A stretch of 64,000 nt of DNA, taken from positions 1,240,001 through 1,304,000 of the forward strand of contig NZ_LT796768.1 of assembly GCF_900167475.1 (NCBI RefSeq), written 5' to 3'. The stretch comes from Aeromicrobium choanae (lineage in GTDB: Bacteria > Actinomycetota > Actinomycetes > Propionibacteriales > Nocardioidaceae). Position numbers and translations under genes: made by a program. Below, piece by piece: positions 43,593 through 51,925 of this stretch (position 1 is the stretch's first letter; each line of letters starts with the position of its first letter). The notes under the pieces were generated by a model that had not been told where the DNA came from, ran no database searches, and saw nothing but the letters and a program-made list of their open reading frames with translations.

Positions 43593-44518
43593 CACAAGTT
43601 CAATCCGGCCCGCACGTGCAGGCCTGCGTCGGGGTCGACGATCGATTCCTGCGCGGCGGCGACGCCGTCGGCGAGGAGCGTGGCGTCGACCGGGGTGTTC
43701 CGCTTGATCAGCGCGAGCGCGATGGGCCCGAGCTCGTGGTGGCGTGCGGCGCTGCCGACCTGCCCGACGACCTTGTCGCCGAGGAGGACGTCGGCACCGT
43801 GCGCCGGGAGGTGGTCGACGGAGCCGTCGACGTGGAGCAGGGTCAGCCGCCGGGGCGGGCGGCCGAGGTTGTAGACACGGGCCACCGTCTCCTGGCCCCG
43901 GTAGCAGCCCTTGTCGAGGTGGACGGCCGAGCCGAGCAGCCCGACCTCGTTGGGGATCGTGCGCTCGTCGGTGTCGAGGCCGAAGCGCGGCCGACCCGCC
44001 TCGATCCGCAGCGCCTCCCAGGCCAGCACGCCGACGGGCGTGCCCGCGACGGTGGTCAGGTCGTCGGTGAGCTCGGTGACGAGACCATCGGCGTAACGGC
44101 CGACCACGAAGCGGTCGTCGACCGCCGCGACCTCGACGCGCGACATGAAGCGCATCCGGTCGAGGAACTGCACGAGCGCCTCCCCAGCACCGGGCTCGGT
44201 GTGGGCCCAGAAGGTCTCGCCGTCGTCGACGCCGCTGAAGTCGTGCTCGATGCGGCCCTGCGGCGAGAGCAGCAGCACGTCGGTCCAGCGCCCGGCGGCC
44301 AGGCCCTCGAGGTACTGGGTCGTGAGCGAGTGCAGCCACGTCAGCCGGTCGGGGCCCGTGATCCGCAGGACGTCGCGGTTCGACAGGTCGACGAAGCCCT
44401 CGCCCGACAGCAGCGTGCGCTGCTCGGCGGCGAAGGTGGAGCCGTAGTGGGCTGCGACGCCGGCGTCGAGACCCTCGGAGTCGACGGCGCCCTGGCGGTC
44501 CAGCAGCGGGCTACGCAC
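43592..44518 (-). CDS. ygfZ: YgfZ/GcvT-like folate-binding protein
   Basis: A 308-residue protein with the YgfZ signature [17 protein letters not shown] near residue 205, including the essential Cys. The N-terminal [18 protein letters not shown] is GcvT-like. YgfZ supports repair and assembly of certain iron-sulphur proteins, using tetrahydrofolate. The start overlaps the nitrobindin-like gene by 8 bases, and the end overlaps deaD. Confidence 0.92.
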   Translation of the reverse strand: MRSPLLDRQGAVDSEGLDAGVAAHYGSTFAAEQRTLLSGEGFVDLSNRDVLRITGPDRLTWLHSLTTQYLEGLAAGRWTDVLLLSPQGRIEHDFSGVDDGETFWAHTEPGAGEALVQFLDRMRFMSRVEVAAVDDRFVVGRYADGLVTELTDDLTTVAGTPVGVLAWEALRIEAGRPRFGLDTDERTIPNEVGLLGSAVHLDKGCYRGQETVARVYNLGRPPRRLTLLHVDGSVDHLPAHGADVLLGDKVVGQVGSAARHHELGPIALALIKRNTPVDATLLADGVAAAQESIVDPDAGLHVRAGLNL

Positions 44519-45005
44519 GCTCGAGCTTTCCCCAGAGGTGGGACTGCATGGGCTGGCCCTCGGCGGCCATGTCGTGGGCGTACATCAGCGCGCCCTCGAC
44601 GAGGCCGTACATCCGCTGCCCCGCCGTGTACTCCTTGGCGGTCACGGTGCGAGCCACGACGTCGGTGGCCAGGGTGATCCGGGCCCCGTCGACCTCGCCG
44701 TACCAGATTTCGGCGTAGCCGGTGGGGTGCGCGAGGACCAGCTCGACCCTGCCCTCCTCCGAGGGACGCAGGAAGCCCGTCTCGAGGGCGCCGGGGCGCA
44801 CACGCTCCCCCGCCTCGTCGGTGATCCAGGTGCGGCTGAAGTAGTGCAGGAACGGCCGGCCGTCGTGGGCGAAGGCCACCTCCTGCTCGTAGCCGAACGC
44901 CTCGATCGTGGGGTAGTCGCCCCGGCCGTTGCCGTGCCAGGTCCCGAGGAGCCAGGCCACGGGCACCAGCTCGGGGTGCAGGTCGCTGGGAATCTGGAAG
45001 GCCAT
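44511..45005 (-). CDS. Nitrobindin-like heme/fatty-acid-binding beta-barrel protein
   Basis: A 164-residue protein. GTWHGNGRG at residues 21-29 is the G-x-W-x-G-x-G of the nitrobindin/FABP-like family; [27 protein letters not shown] is a barrel hairpin. The C-terminal [10 protein letters not shown] keeps a His at the heme-ligand position. Nitrobindins bind ferric heme and convert peroxynitrite. The start is taken as the ATG at 45005 because TAGCAT lies seven bases upstream; an in-frame ATG at 45014 would fall inside that box. Confidence 0.88.
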   Translation of the reverse strand: MAFQIPSDLHPELVPVAWLLGTWHGNGRGDYPTIEAFGYEQEVAFAHDGRPFLHYFSRTWITDEAGERVRPGALETGFLRPSEEGRVELVLAHPTGYAEIWYGEVDGARITLATDVVARTVTAKEYTAGQRMYGLVEGALMYAHDMAAEGQPMQSHLWGKLERA

Positions 45006-45012
45006 GGGTTCC

Positions 45013-45047
45013 ATGCTATCGGCCGCAGGAGAAGCCGCCGCTACGCT
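45013..45047. promoter_or_regulatory. Divergent pair of leaderless promoters (nitrobindin-like / dtd)
   Basis: Minus: TAGCAT at 45013-45018, N7, ATG 45005. Plus: TACGCT at 45042-45047, N6, ATG 45054. Only 48 bases separate the two start codons. Confidence 0.6.
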
Positions 45048-45053
45048 CCTGCC

Positions 45054-45479
45054 ATGCGTGCGGTGGTGCAGCGGGTGAGCCGGGCCGAAGTCCGTGTCGA
45101 GGGCGAGACCGTGGGCCGCCTCGACGGGCCGGGGCTCGTGGTGCTGCTGGGCGTCACCCACGACGACACCGCCGAGGACGCGCGGCAGCTGGCCACCAAG
45201 ATCGCCCGGCTCCGCATCATGGCCGGCGAGCGGTCGGTGGACGAGATCGGCGGCGGCGTGCTGGCGATCAGCCAGTTCACGCTGTACGCCGACACCCGCA
45301 AGGGCCGCCGCCCCTCCTGGGGCGGAGCGGCTCCCGGACCCGTGGCCGAACCGCTCTACGACGCGTTCTGTGCCGCCGTCGAGAGCACGGGCGTGCGCGT
45401 GGAGCGCGGCGTGTTCGGCGCCGACATGGCGGTCGAGCTGGTCAATGATGGGCCCGTGACGATCGTGTTGGATTCCTGA
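45054..45479 (+). CDS. dtd: D-aminoacyl-tRNA deacylase
   Basis: A 141-residue protein of normal DTD length. [23 protein letters not shown] is the conserved active-site region and [14 protein letters not shown] contains the Gly-cisPro motif (GP) that excludes L-amino acids. It frees tRNA from D-amino acids and from mischarged glycine. Leaderless start. Confidence 0.96.
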   Translation: MRAVVQRVSRAEVRVEGETVGRLDGPGLVVLLGVTHDDTAEDARQLATKIARLRIMAGERSVDEIGGGVLAISQFTLYADTRKGRRPSWGGAAPGPVAEPLYDAFCAAVESTGVRVERGVFGADMAVELVNDGPVTIVLDS

Positions 45480-45540
45480 AAACTCCTCTCAGCAACGGCC
45501 GTCATACTGGGAAGGTTGCGACAACCATGAGGAGCTTGCG

Positions 45541-46644
45541 GTGACAGACGCCCCCGAGGCGATCCGGCGACCCGGATCGCGCGCGTCGAACCGTCGATCC
45601 TTCCGTCAACGTCATCCCGCCGTCGTCTGGGCCGCCGTGCTGATCGTGCTGCTGCCGCTCGTGGGCGGCGCCGCCTACGCCTTCAACCTCAAGCGCAAGC
45701 TCGACGACGTCGACAAGGTCAAGGTCATCGAGGAGCAGCCCGACCCCGACGAGGGTCGCGCGCTCAACATCCTGCTGCTGGGCTCGGACAAGGGCGAGCC
45801 GAAGGAGGGCCAGCCGAAGAAGACCACCATCGCCGAGGACGCCGCCTCCGGCGACTGGCCCACCGGCAAGTACCGCAGCGACACGCTCATGGTGGTGCAC
45901 ATCCCGGCGGACCGGAAGAAGGTCTACCTCGTCTCGCTGCCCCGCGACTCGTTCGTCCCGATCTACGACGAGAAGGGCGAGACCGACCACTCCGAGAAGA
46001 TCAACGCCGCGTTCAGCGCCGGCGGGCCGCGCGCGGCGATCAACACGGTGGAGAGCCTCACCGGCCTGAAGATGGACCACCTGACGATCATCGACTGGGA
46101 GGGCTTCAAGGACCTGTCGACCGCGGTCGGTGGCGTCGAGGTCACGATCCCGGAGTCGTTCTACGACCCCCAGCAGAAGATCCAGTGGGACGCGGGCACG
46201 CAGACCCTCGAGGGCAAGAAGGCCCTCGACTACGTGCGCACCCGGTACGGACTCGCCGGCGGCGACTTCGACCGGATCAAGCGCCAGCAGAACTTCATGC
46301 GCTCCCTCATGGGCAAGATGCTCAGCTCGGGCGTCACCACGAACCCGACGAAGCTCACCAAGACGGTCTCGGCGCTGACCCAGAACCTCACGGTCGACGA
46401 GGGCTGGTCGGGCACGGCGATGGCCAAGCTGGCCCTGTCGCTGCGCGGCATCCGCACCGACGACGTCACGTTCATGACGGCCCCGGTGCAGGGCACCCAG
46501 ACCGACCCCACCTACGGCAGCATCGTCGTGCTCCAGCAGGACAAGATGGAGGAGCTGTTCACGGCGCTGAGCAAGGACGCCATGGCGGAGTACCTGGAGA
46601 AGTACCCCGACGACGTCCTGCCCGACCCCGAAGAGGTCTCCTGA
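45541..46644 (+). CDS. LytR-CpsA-Psr (LCP) family glycopolymer transferase
   Basis: A 367-residue membrane-anchored protein. A cytoplasmic Arg-rich start and one membrane helix (VVWAAVLIVLLPLVGGAAYAF, about 28-48) precede the LCP domain: LNILLLGSDKGE, YRSDTLMVVHIPADRKKVYLVSLPRDSFVPI, EKINAAFSAGGP, LDYVRTRYGLAGGDFDRIKRQQNFM. The Arg and Asp residues bind polyprenyl pyrophosphate. It attaches wall polymers to peptidoglycan. GTG start with GAGGAG upstream. A five-codon frame (45527-45544, M-R-S-L-R-stop) contains that RBS and ends on the GTG as GTGA. Confidence 0.93.
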   Translation: MTDAPEAIRRPGSRASNRRSFRQRHPAVVWAAVLIVLLPLVGGAAYAFNLKRKLDDVDKVKVIEEQPDPDEGRALNILLLGSDKGEPKEGQPKKTTIAEDAASGDWPTGKYRSDTLMVVHIPADRKKVYLVSLPRDSFVPIYDEKGETDHSEKINAAFSAGGPRAAINTVESLTGLKMDHLTIIDWEGFKDLSTAVGGVEVTIPESFYDPQQKIQWDAGTQTLEGKKALDYVRTRYGLAGGDFDRIKRQQNFMRSLMGKMLSSGVTTNPTKLTKTVSALTQNLTVDEGWSGTAMAKLALSLRGIRTDDVTFMTAPVQGTQTDPTYGSIVVLQQDKMEELFTALSKDAMAEYLEKYPDDVLPDPEEVS

Positions 46645-46645
46645 C

Positions 46646-47059
46646 CTAGGCGCCCCGGCGGTTCCACTCGATCGCCGGGCACGTGTCCATCACCATGGCC
46701 AGGCCGGCGTCGATCGTGCGCTCGAACGCGGCCTCGTCGATCACGCCCAGCTGGAACCAGACCGCCTGCGCGCCGATCTCCACGGCCTGGTCGGCGAACG
46801 GGCCGGCCTCCTCGGAGCGGCGGAACACGTCGACGACGTCGATCGGGAACGGCACGTCGGCCAGCGTCGCGTAGCCCTGCTCCCCCAGCACCACCGGCGC
46901 GTCGGGATGGATGGGCACGATGCGCTTGCCGCGACGCTGGAGCAGCTGCGCGATCGAGTAGGCGGTGCGCGAGGTGTTGTTCGACAACCCCACGACGGCC
47001 CACGTGTCCAGGTCGTCGAGCATGAGGGAAACGGCTGCGGGATCCTGCCAGTCGGTCAT
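46646..47059 (-). CDS. CoA-binding protein (YccU type)
   Basis: A 137-residue Rossmann protein. TWAVVGLSNNTSRTAYSIAQLLQRRGKRIVPIHPDA is the CoA-binding N-terminus and VIDVVDVFRRSEEAGPFADQAVEIGAQAVWFQLGVIDEAA is typical of the YccU-like family. Role unknown; it may bind CoA as a small-molecule sensor or in thiolation. Leaderless promoter TACGGT-N6-ATG. It converges tail to tail with the LCP gene (one base between stops). Confidence 0.9.
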   Translation of the reverse strand: MTDWQDPAAVSLMLDDLDTWAVVGLSNNTSRTAYSIAQLLQRRGKRIVPIHPDAPVVLGEQGYATLADVPFPIDVVDVFRRSEEAGPFADQAVEIGAQAVWFQLGVIDEAAFERTIDAGLAMVMDTCPAIEWNRRGA

Positions 47060-47065
47060 GCTCCG

Positions 47066-47125
47066 ACCGTAACCTCGCCCGTGCCTGCGCGCCGGGCGGG
47101 AGGGCGCCGGCCCCGTCCGTATCCT
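47066..47125. promoter_or_regulatory. Divergent leaderless promoters (CoA-binding / nucleotidyltransferase)
   Basis: Minus: TACGGT 47066-47071, N6, ATG 47059. Plus: TATCCT 47120-47125, N7, GTG 47133. Confidence 0.6.
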
Positions 47126-47132
47126 GAGTCGC

Positions 47133-47600
47133 GTGACGACCGTCCTGACCTACGGAACCTTCGACCTCTTCCACATCGGCCACCTGCGCCTGCTGGAGCG
47201 CCTGTCCTCGATGGGCGACCGGCTCGTCGTCGGCGTCTCGACCGACGACTTCAACGCCGGGAAGGGCAAGAGCACCGTGGTCCCCTACGCCGATCGCGCC
47301 GCCATCGTCGGCGCGATCAAGGGCGTCGACCTGGTCCTGCCCGAGGAGTCGTGGGAGCAGAAGCGCCGCGACATCGTCGATCAGGGTGTCGACGTGTTCG
47401 TCATGGGCGACGACTGGACGGGCAAGTTCGACGACCTGTCCGACCTGTGCCGCGTGGAGTACCTGCCGCGGACGAAGGGCATCTCCACCACGGGCCTCAA
47501 GGAGATGCTGCGGGTGCTGGACCCGGCGCACATCGAGGAGATGCAGGACGCGCTCGGCGTCCTCTCACGCCTGCTCGACCACTACCGCGACCTCACCTGA
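47133..47600 (+). CDS. TagD/GCT-family nucleotidyltransferase (glycerol-3-phosphate cytidylyltransferase-like)
   Basis: A 155-residue enzyme. VLTYGTFDLFHIGHLRLLERL contains the HIGH motif; MGDDWTGKFDD and EYLPRTKGISTTGLKE (the RTxGISTT motif) are diagnostic. The family makes CDP-glycerol or related CDP-alcohols for teichoic acids or polar lipids. The neighbouring LCP ligase supports a wall-polymer role. The last 36 bases overlap the convergent histidine kinase gene. Confidence 0.9.
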   Translation: MTTVLTYGTFDLFHIGHLRLLERLSSMGDRLVVGVSTDDFNAGKGKSTVVPYADRAAIVGAIKGVDLVLPEESWEQKRRDIVDQGVDVFVMGDDWTGKFDDLSDLCRVEYLPRTKGISTTGLKEMLRVLDPAHIEEMQDALGVLSRLLDHYRDLT

Positions 47601-48836
47601 CTCGCCGCGACCCGGCAGCAGCAGCCGGAAGGTCGTGTGATCGGCCTCGACCAGCTCGAGGTAGCCGCCCAGCGTGCTCGCGAGGTCGGCGGCGATCGTG
47701 AGTCCGAGGCCGCCCACGTCGCCCTGCTTGCGGGTGGCGCCCCGGTTGAAGATCTCGTTGCCGAAGGTGCGGCGGCCCCGGTCGGCGACCACGATCTCCA
47801 CGTAGGAGCCGGTGTCCTTGGCCTCGACGGTGACCGGGCTGACGCCGTGGCTCGACGCGTTCTCGATCAGCACGTCGAGGATCTGCACCACCGGACCCGG
47901 GACGATCCGCGCGAAGACCTGGCCCCGGTCGATCTGGTGCACCATGTAGTTGTCGGGCGAGACGATGGGCTTCCAGCGGGCGACGACGTCACTCACCAGC
48001 TCGCTCAGGTCGACGTCGGAGGCGTCGCCGAGCCGCTGTCCCCGGGCCAGCCCCAGCAGCTCGTCGATCGCGCTGCTCAGCCGGTCGAGCTCGGGCAGGT
48101 AGCGGTTCAGCTCGTCGGCGACCTCGGGCGGCGTCTGCGGCCACATCGAGAGGTCCTCCAGCTCGAGTCGCAGCGCCGTGATCGGCGTCCGCAGCTGGTG
48201 GGAGGCGTTGGCCGCGAACTCGCGCTCGCGGCGCACGAGCTCACCCAGCCGGGCGGAGCTCGTCCGCAGGGCCTCGCCGATCGCCTCGGCCTCGGGGATC
48301 GAGTAGTGCGGCGGATCCACGTCGAAGCGTCCGAGACCCAGGCGGTCGGCCGCCTCGGCGAGCTCGTCGAAGGGCCGCGACAGCCGTCGCGCCAGGACGT
48401 AGCCGAAACCGGCGGCGATCGCCACGAGGCTGAGACCGATGAGGATCAGCGGCACGAGCGCGTCGGAGATCCGCTCCTCGATGAGGTCGCGCGATCGCGA
48501 CAGCGTGAGCGTCCCGCCGTCCTCCAGGTCGCGCGTCTCCACGATGTCGTCCGCGGGGTCGGGCTCGGGTCCCGCGACGACGGACGCCCCGGTCTCGGGC
48601 TCGTAGGTCAGGGTCTCGGCCTCGCTGAGGAAGCCGCTGAGGAACTCCACGTCCACCGCGTCGTCGGTCTTGCGGCGCTCGTCGACGACCGCGGCGAGCT
48701 GGTCGGCGGCCCGCTCGATCTTGCGCTCCTCGTAGGAGGTGACGAGGTCGGCGAGCATGTAGGCGCGCGGGATGCCGTAGAGGGCGAGCATCGCCGCGGT
48801 CATGCCCACGAGGGCCACGACCAGCCGCTCACGCAT
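47565..48836 (-). CDS. Sensor histidine kinase
   Basis: A 423-residue membrane kinase. One helix at about 7-27, an extracytoplasmic loop to about 125, a second helix LVPLILIGLSLVAIAAGFGYVLA, then a HAMP-like linker. The H box EFAANASHQLRTPITALRLEL sits near residue 210. ATPase boxes are ENASSHG (N), VVADRGRR (G1, a reduced D-x-G) and GGLGLTIAADLAS (G2). It overlaps the response regulator by 8 bases and is the last gene of the surface-protein operon. The loop probably senses an envelope condition. Confidence 0.92.
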   Translation of the reverse strand: MRERLVVALVGMTAAMLALYGIPRAYMLADLVTSYEERKIERAADQLAAVVDERRKTDDAVDVEFLSGFLSEAETLTYEPETGASVVAGPEPDPADDIVETRDLEDGGTLTLSRSRDLIEERISDALVPLILIGLSLVAIAAGFGYVLARRLSRPFDELAEAADRLGLGRFDVDPPHYSIPEAEAIGEALRTSSARLGELVRREREFAANASHQLRTPITALRLELEDLSMWPQTPPEVADELNRYLPELDRLSSAIDELLGLARGQRLGDASDVDLSELVSDVVARWKPIVSPDNYMVHQIDRGQVFARIVPGPVVQILDVLIENASSHGVSPVTVEAKDTGSYVEIVVADRGRRTFGNEIFNRGATRKQGDVGGLGLTIAADLASTLGGYLELVEADHTTFRLLLPGRGESGEVAVVVEQA

Positions 48837-49530
48837 CGGCCTGGTCCTCCAACCGGAAGCCCACGCCCCGGACGTTCGTGATCTGCACCGGCGCCCCGGC
48901 CTCCTCGAGCTTCTGGCGCAGGCGACCCACCGTGGCGTCGACCATCTTCGTCGACCCGAACCAGTTCTCGTCCCACACGTCGCTCGTGAGGCGCTCGCGG
49001 GTGACCACCGCGCCGCGGACCTCGTCGAGCAGGACGAGCACGTCGAACTCCTTCGACGTCACGGCCACCTCGGTGTCGTCCACCCAGATCCGACGTGACG
49101 CCGGGTCCACGCGCAGACCCGCGGCGGCGGGTGCCGCAGCCGCCGGCGCGGCGGGCTCGACGGCCGCGCTGCGGCGCAGCAGGGCGCGGGCGCGGGCGAG
49201 GAGCTCGGCCAGGGCGAAGGGCTTGGACAGGTAGTCGTCGGCGCCGACGTCGAGGCCGACCACGCGGTCGAGCTCGCCGTCGCGGGCGGTGAGGATGATG
49301 ATGCCGCCGACGTAGCCGCCCTCGCGGACCCTGCGACACACCTCGAGCCCGTCGATGTCGGGCAGGCCGAGGTCCAGGAGCACCAGATCGACGCCGCCGG
49401 AGGCGATCCGCTCGACCGCCGTGAGGCCCTCGGCGACCCGCTCGACGGCGTAGCCCTCACGCTCGAGCGTGCGGACGAGCGGTGGAGCGATCTTGTCGTC
49501 GTCCTCGACGACCAGCACTTGGGTGGCCAC
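48829..49530 (-). CDS. OmpR/PhoB-family response regulator
   Basis: A 233-residue two-domain regulator. Receiver: VLVVEDDDKIAPPL (acidic pocket), VLLDLGLPDIDG (phospho-Asp), ILTARDG and SKPFAL. An Ala/Pro-rich linker follows. The winged helix has TSKEFDVLVLLDEVRG, then STKMVDATVGRLRQKLEEAG as recognition region and NVRGVGFRL as wing. The class binds direct repeats about 11 bp apart, the exact layout found before two genes of this locus. Start uncertain between the GTGs at 49530 and 49536; TATGCT at 49539-49544 favours 49530. Confidence 0.93.
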   Translation of the reverse strand: MATQVLVVEDDDKIAPPLVRTLEREGYAVERVAEGLTAVERIASGGVDLVLLDLGLPDIDGLEVCRRVREGGYVGGIIILTARDGELDRVVGLDVGADDYLSKPFALAELLARARALLRRSAAVEPAAPAAAAPAAAGLRVDPASRRIWVDDTEVAVTSKEFDVLVLLDEVRGAVVTRERLTSDVWDENWFGSTKMVDATVGRLRQKLEEAGAPVQITNVRGVGFRLEDQADA

Positions 49531-49532
49531 GG

Positions 49533-49925
49533 TCACCGAGCATAGGGCCGGCGGCGGCGAAGAGCCTGCTCGCGTCTCACGCGCCCGTCCTGCACCAGCA
49601 GCACCACGACGGCCGCGCTGAGCGCGAGCAGCACCAGGCGCGTGCCGGACAGGTCTCCCCCACCTTCGCCCGGAAGGCCCACCGTCATGGCCAGCAGGCT
49701 GCTGCCCGCCGTCGCGGCCACGAGCGCTCCGGCGCCCAGGTGCGACTCGAAGCAGTTGTGCATCCACATCTTCAAGGCGGTGGCCCCCGCGACCACGGCG
49801 ATCACGATCTCCATGACGACGTAGACGCGCGACGGCGCCGCCGGCAGCAGGGTGAGGTAGACCAGGCCGATCGCCAGACAGGCGGCGGCGGCCCAGCGAG
49901 AGGCGGTCGTGCGCAGGCGTCGCAT
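49533..49925 (-). CDS. Small four-helix membrane protein in the surface-protein operon
   Basis: A 130-residue protein, not recognised. Four hydrophobic segments: WAAAACLAIGLVYLTLLP, VYVVMEIVIAVVAGATALKM, LGAGALVAATAGSSLLAMTV and LVLLALSAAVVVLLVQ. WMHNCFESHLGAG between helices 2 and 3 holds a Cys and two His. Both ends are Arg-rich. It shares TGATG with the Ig-like gene and meets the response-regulator start, so it is co-translated with both. It might pass a membrane signal to the kinase; that is speculation. Confidence 0.75.
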   Translation of the reverse strand: MRRLRTTASRWAAAACLAIGLVYLTLLPAAPSRVYVVMEIVIAVVAGATALKMWMHNCFESHLGAGALVAATAGSSLLAMTVGLPGEGGGDLSGTRLVLLALSAAVVVLLVQDGRVRREQALRRRRPYAR

Positions 49926-51781
49926 CAGAAGTCCCGGTCCAGGGCACCGGACTCGGTGACGTTCGAGGTGGAGCTGCGGTTGCCGAACAGGTCGGTGGCG
50001 GCGTTGCTCGGGGTCCAGACCATCGCCGCGGCGGTGGAGTTGGTCGTGAGATCGCTCGCCTTCCCGCTGGCGAAGGTGCCCAGCCTCAGGGTCACGACCG
50101 TGCGCTCCAGGCCGTTGACCGTGGCGGTGCTCGCCGTCATGGTGGCGTTCAGGCTGACGGTGCGCAGGAAGCGGACGTGGTCGGCCTTGAGGTTGACCGA
50201 GCCCAGGCCCACGGCCGAGCTGCCGTTGAGGACGTCGAGCGTGTCGCCCTTGCTGCCGCGGAGCAGCGTCGGCAGGTTGCCGTCACGGATCCGGACCTGC
50301 ACGTTCGTGGCCGAGCCGTTCCAGCCCGCCATGATCGAGGCCGGGTTGACCTGTGCGGTGTAGGTGAAGGTGATCGTGTCGTTCGCACCCACCAGGCCGG
50401 CGGTGCTGCCCGAGCCGTTGGCGGTCTGGACGTCGGCTCCCGCGAGAGGACTGTTGTCCACCGGCACCGTCTCCAGCGCGGAGATCGTGGTCCGGCCCGA
50501 GCCGTCGAGCAGGACCGCGCGCAGGTCGTACACGGCGCTGGCGACCTTCGTGGTGTCCCACGTGCAGGCGTAGGGCGACGTGGTGTCGGTGCAGACGTCG
50601 CTCCAGGTGGAGCCGCCGGTCGGGGCGTACTGGATCCGCACCGACGTGACGCCGGCGGTGGAGCTGGCGACGGCGGTGAGCGTGGCCGTGCGACGCAGCA
50701 TGGCGCCGGGGTCGTCGAGCGACACCGAGGAGACGGTGTTGTCGACGGCGCGGTTCGCCACGGCGGTGGAGGTCGTCGTGTTGCCCGCCTCGTCGGTGGC
50801 GACGGCGCGGAAGGAGTAGGTGCCGTTCGCCAGGGTCGAGGTGGCGACCCGGCACGACCAGGGCTCCGCCTCGATGGTGCACAGCGACTTCCAGGTGGAG
50901 GTGCCGGAGAGCGCGTACTGGAGCTCGACCGTGGCGACGCCGGAATGGGCGTCGGCGGCCGTGGCGGCGAAGGTGCGCGTGCCGCTCAGCGGTGTGCCGG
51001 GGTCGGTCATCGTGACGGTCGGCGCGACGTTGTCGACGGTGACGTCGGTGACGACCTCCGAGGTGGTGGTGGTCGACCCGGCCGTGAGCTGGGCGCGGAA
51101 CTCGTAGTCACCCGAGGCGACGGCGGCCGAGTTCCACGAGCAGGTGTACGGCGACGTGAGGCTCGAGCAGGCGGTCGACCAGGTCGAGGCGCCCGCCAGC
51201 CGGTACTGGAGCCGCACCGTGTGGCTGAGCGTGCCGGTGTTGAAGACGCCCGCGGAGAGCTGCACCGTGCCGCGGAGCGTCTCGCCCGGGTCGTTCATCA
51301 CGACGAGCAGCTTGTTCGCGACGGCCGTGCGCACCGAGTCGGAGGTGGTCTCGTAGCCGGCGCGGTCCGTCGCGCGGGCGCGGAGGTCGTACCGGCCGTC
51401 CGCGAGCGCGGTGGTGGTCCACGCACAGGAGTACGGGGCGGTCGCGTCGGTGCACAGCGCGGTCCAGGTGCCGGATCCGGCGGGGGCGTACTCGATCGTG
51501 ACGTCCTTGACGCCGAGGCCGGAGTCGGAGGCCTGCGCCTCGATCGTGACGGTGCCCTGGACCGCCGTGCCGGGGGACGTCACGGCGACGGTCGGAGGCG
51601 TCCAGTCCGCCGCGGCGCGCACGGTGGCCGTGCCCTGCGTGGTGGAGGTGAAGGTGGCGGACGAGAAGCCCGGGGAGATGAACGCGGCCACGGCGAGCAG
51701 GGCCAGAACGGCCAGCAGGGTCAGGGGACGGCGCTTGGCATCGATGCTCATGGGTCCACCTACCTTCCGGTTCCAGTTCAT
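49925..51781 (-). CDS. Large secreted Ig-like repeat protein with SipW-type signal
   Basis: A 618-residue exported protein. The N-terminus has a hydrophobic core LTLLAVLALLAVAAFI followed by SSATFTSTTQGTATVRAAADW, the pattern seen in SipW-processed proteins. Four to five Ig-like repeats of about 90 residues follow, each with a V-x-x-V-x-I/L-Q-Y-A/R-x-x-G-x-S-T-W segment, a Cys pair (LCTDATAPYSCAW, ACSSLTSPYTCSW, LCTIEAEPWSCRV, VCTDTTSPYACTW) and LRARATD. A C-terminal 150-residue beta-rich domain ends the protein. Probably a surface or matrix component. The ATG at 51781 is seven bases from TAGCGT; an internal ATG at 51751 with a weak AGGTGG is the alternative. Confidence 0.85.
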   Translation of the reverse strand: MNWNRKVGGPMSIDAKRRPLTLLAVLALLAVAAFISPGFSSATFTSTTQGTATVRAAADWTPPTVAVTSPGTAVQGTVTIEAQASDSGLGVKDVTIEYAPAGSGTWTALCTDATAPYSCAWTTTALADGRYDLRARATDRAGYETTSDSVRTAVANKLLVVMNDPGETLRGTVQLSAGVFNTGTLSHTVRLQYRLAGASTWSTACSSLTSPYTCSWNSAAVASGDYEFRAQLTAGSTTTTSEVVTDVTVDNVAPTVTMTDPGTPLSGTRTFAATAADAHSGVATVELQYALSGTSTWKSLCTIEAEPWSCRVATSTLANGTYSFRAVATDEAGNTTTSTAVANRAVDNTVSSVSLDDPGAMLRRTATLTAVASSTAGVTSVRIQYAPTGGSTWSDVCTDTTSPYACTWDTTKVASAVYDLRAVLLDGSGRTTISALETVPVDNSPLAGADVQTANGSGSTAGLVGANDTITFTYTAQVNPASIMAGWNGSATNVQVRIRDGNLPTLLRGSKGDTLDVLNGSSAVGLGSVNLKADHVRFLRTVSLNATMTASTATVNGLERTVVTLRLGTFASGKASDLTTNSTAAAMVWTPSNAATDLFGNRSSTSNVTESGALDRDF

Positions 51782-51788
51782 GTGCTCA

Positions 51789-51843
51789 ACGCTACGGAGC
51801 AGCGCTCCACGGGTGATCCACACGAGATCCCCGGGAGTTCCAC
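51789..51843 (-). promoter_or_regulatory. Promoter with four 11-bp-phased GTGGA repeats (Ig-like operon)
   Basis: Read on the minus strand: repeats start at 51839 (GTGGA), 51828 (GGGGA), 51817 (GTGGA) and 51806 (GTGGA), given here by the low coordinate of each 5-mer, each exactly 11 bp apart. Eleven bases then separate the last repeat from TAGCGT (51789-51794), which lies seven bases before the ATG at 51781. The normal -35 window reads ATCACC, not a sigma-70 element. Same architecture as 53266-53320. Confidence 0.85.
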
Positions 51844-51856
51844 ACTTCGCGGCGGG

Positions 51857-51925
51857 GCGCGGTGACGGCTCAGGGCGGCGGGGCGCGGTGACGGCTCAGG
51901 GCGGCGCGCGCGGTGACGGCTCAGG
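51857..51925. repeat. Three copies of an 18-base unit, period 25-26 bp
   Basis: GCGCGGTGACGGCTCAGG occurs at 51857-51874, 51883-51900 and 51908-51925. The copy nearest sipW contains its TGA stop, so the array looks like tandem duplication of the end of that gene. Each copy supplies another TGA on the minus strand. It fills the space between sipW and the promoter array of the next operon. Confidence 0.85.

Noticed and set aside
45527..45544. Five-codon upstream frame before the LCP gene
   Set aside because: It has no promoter or RBS of its own at the right distance; kept only as a remark in the LCP entry.
51857..51925. CRISPR-like array
   Set aside because: The repeat is 18 bases with only 7-8 base gaps, three copies, no cas genes. 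It is a simple tandem duplication.
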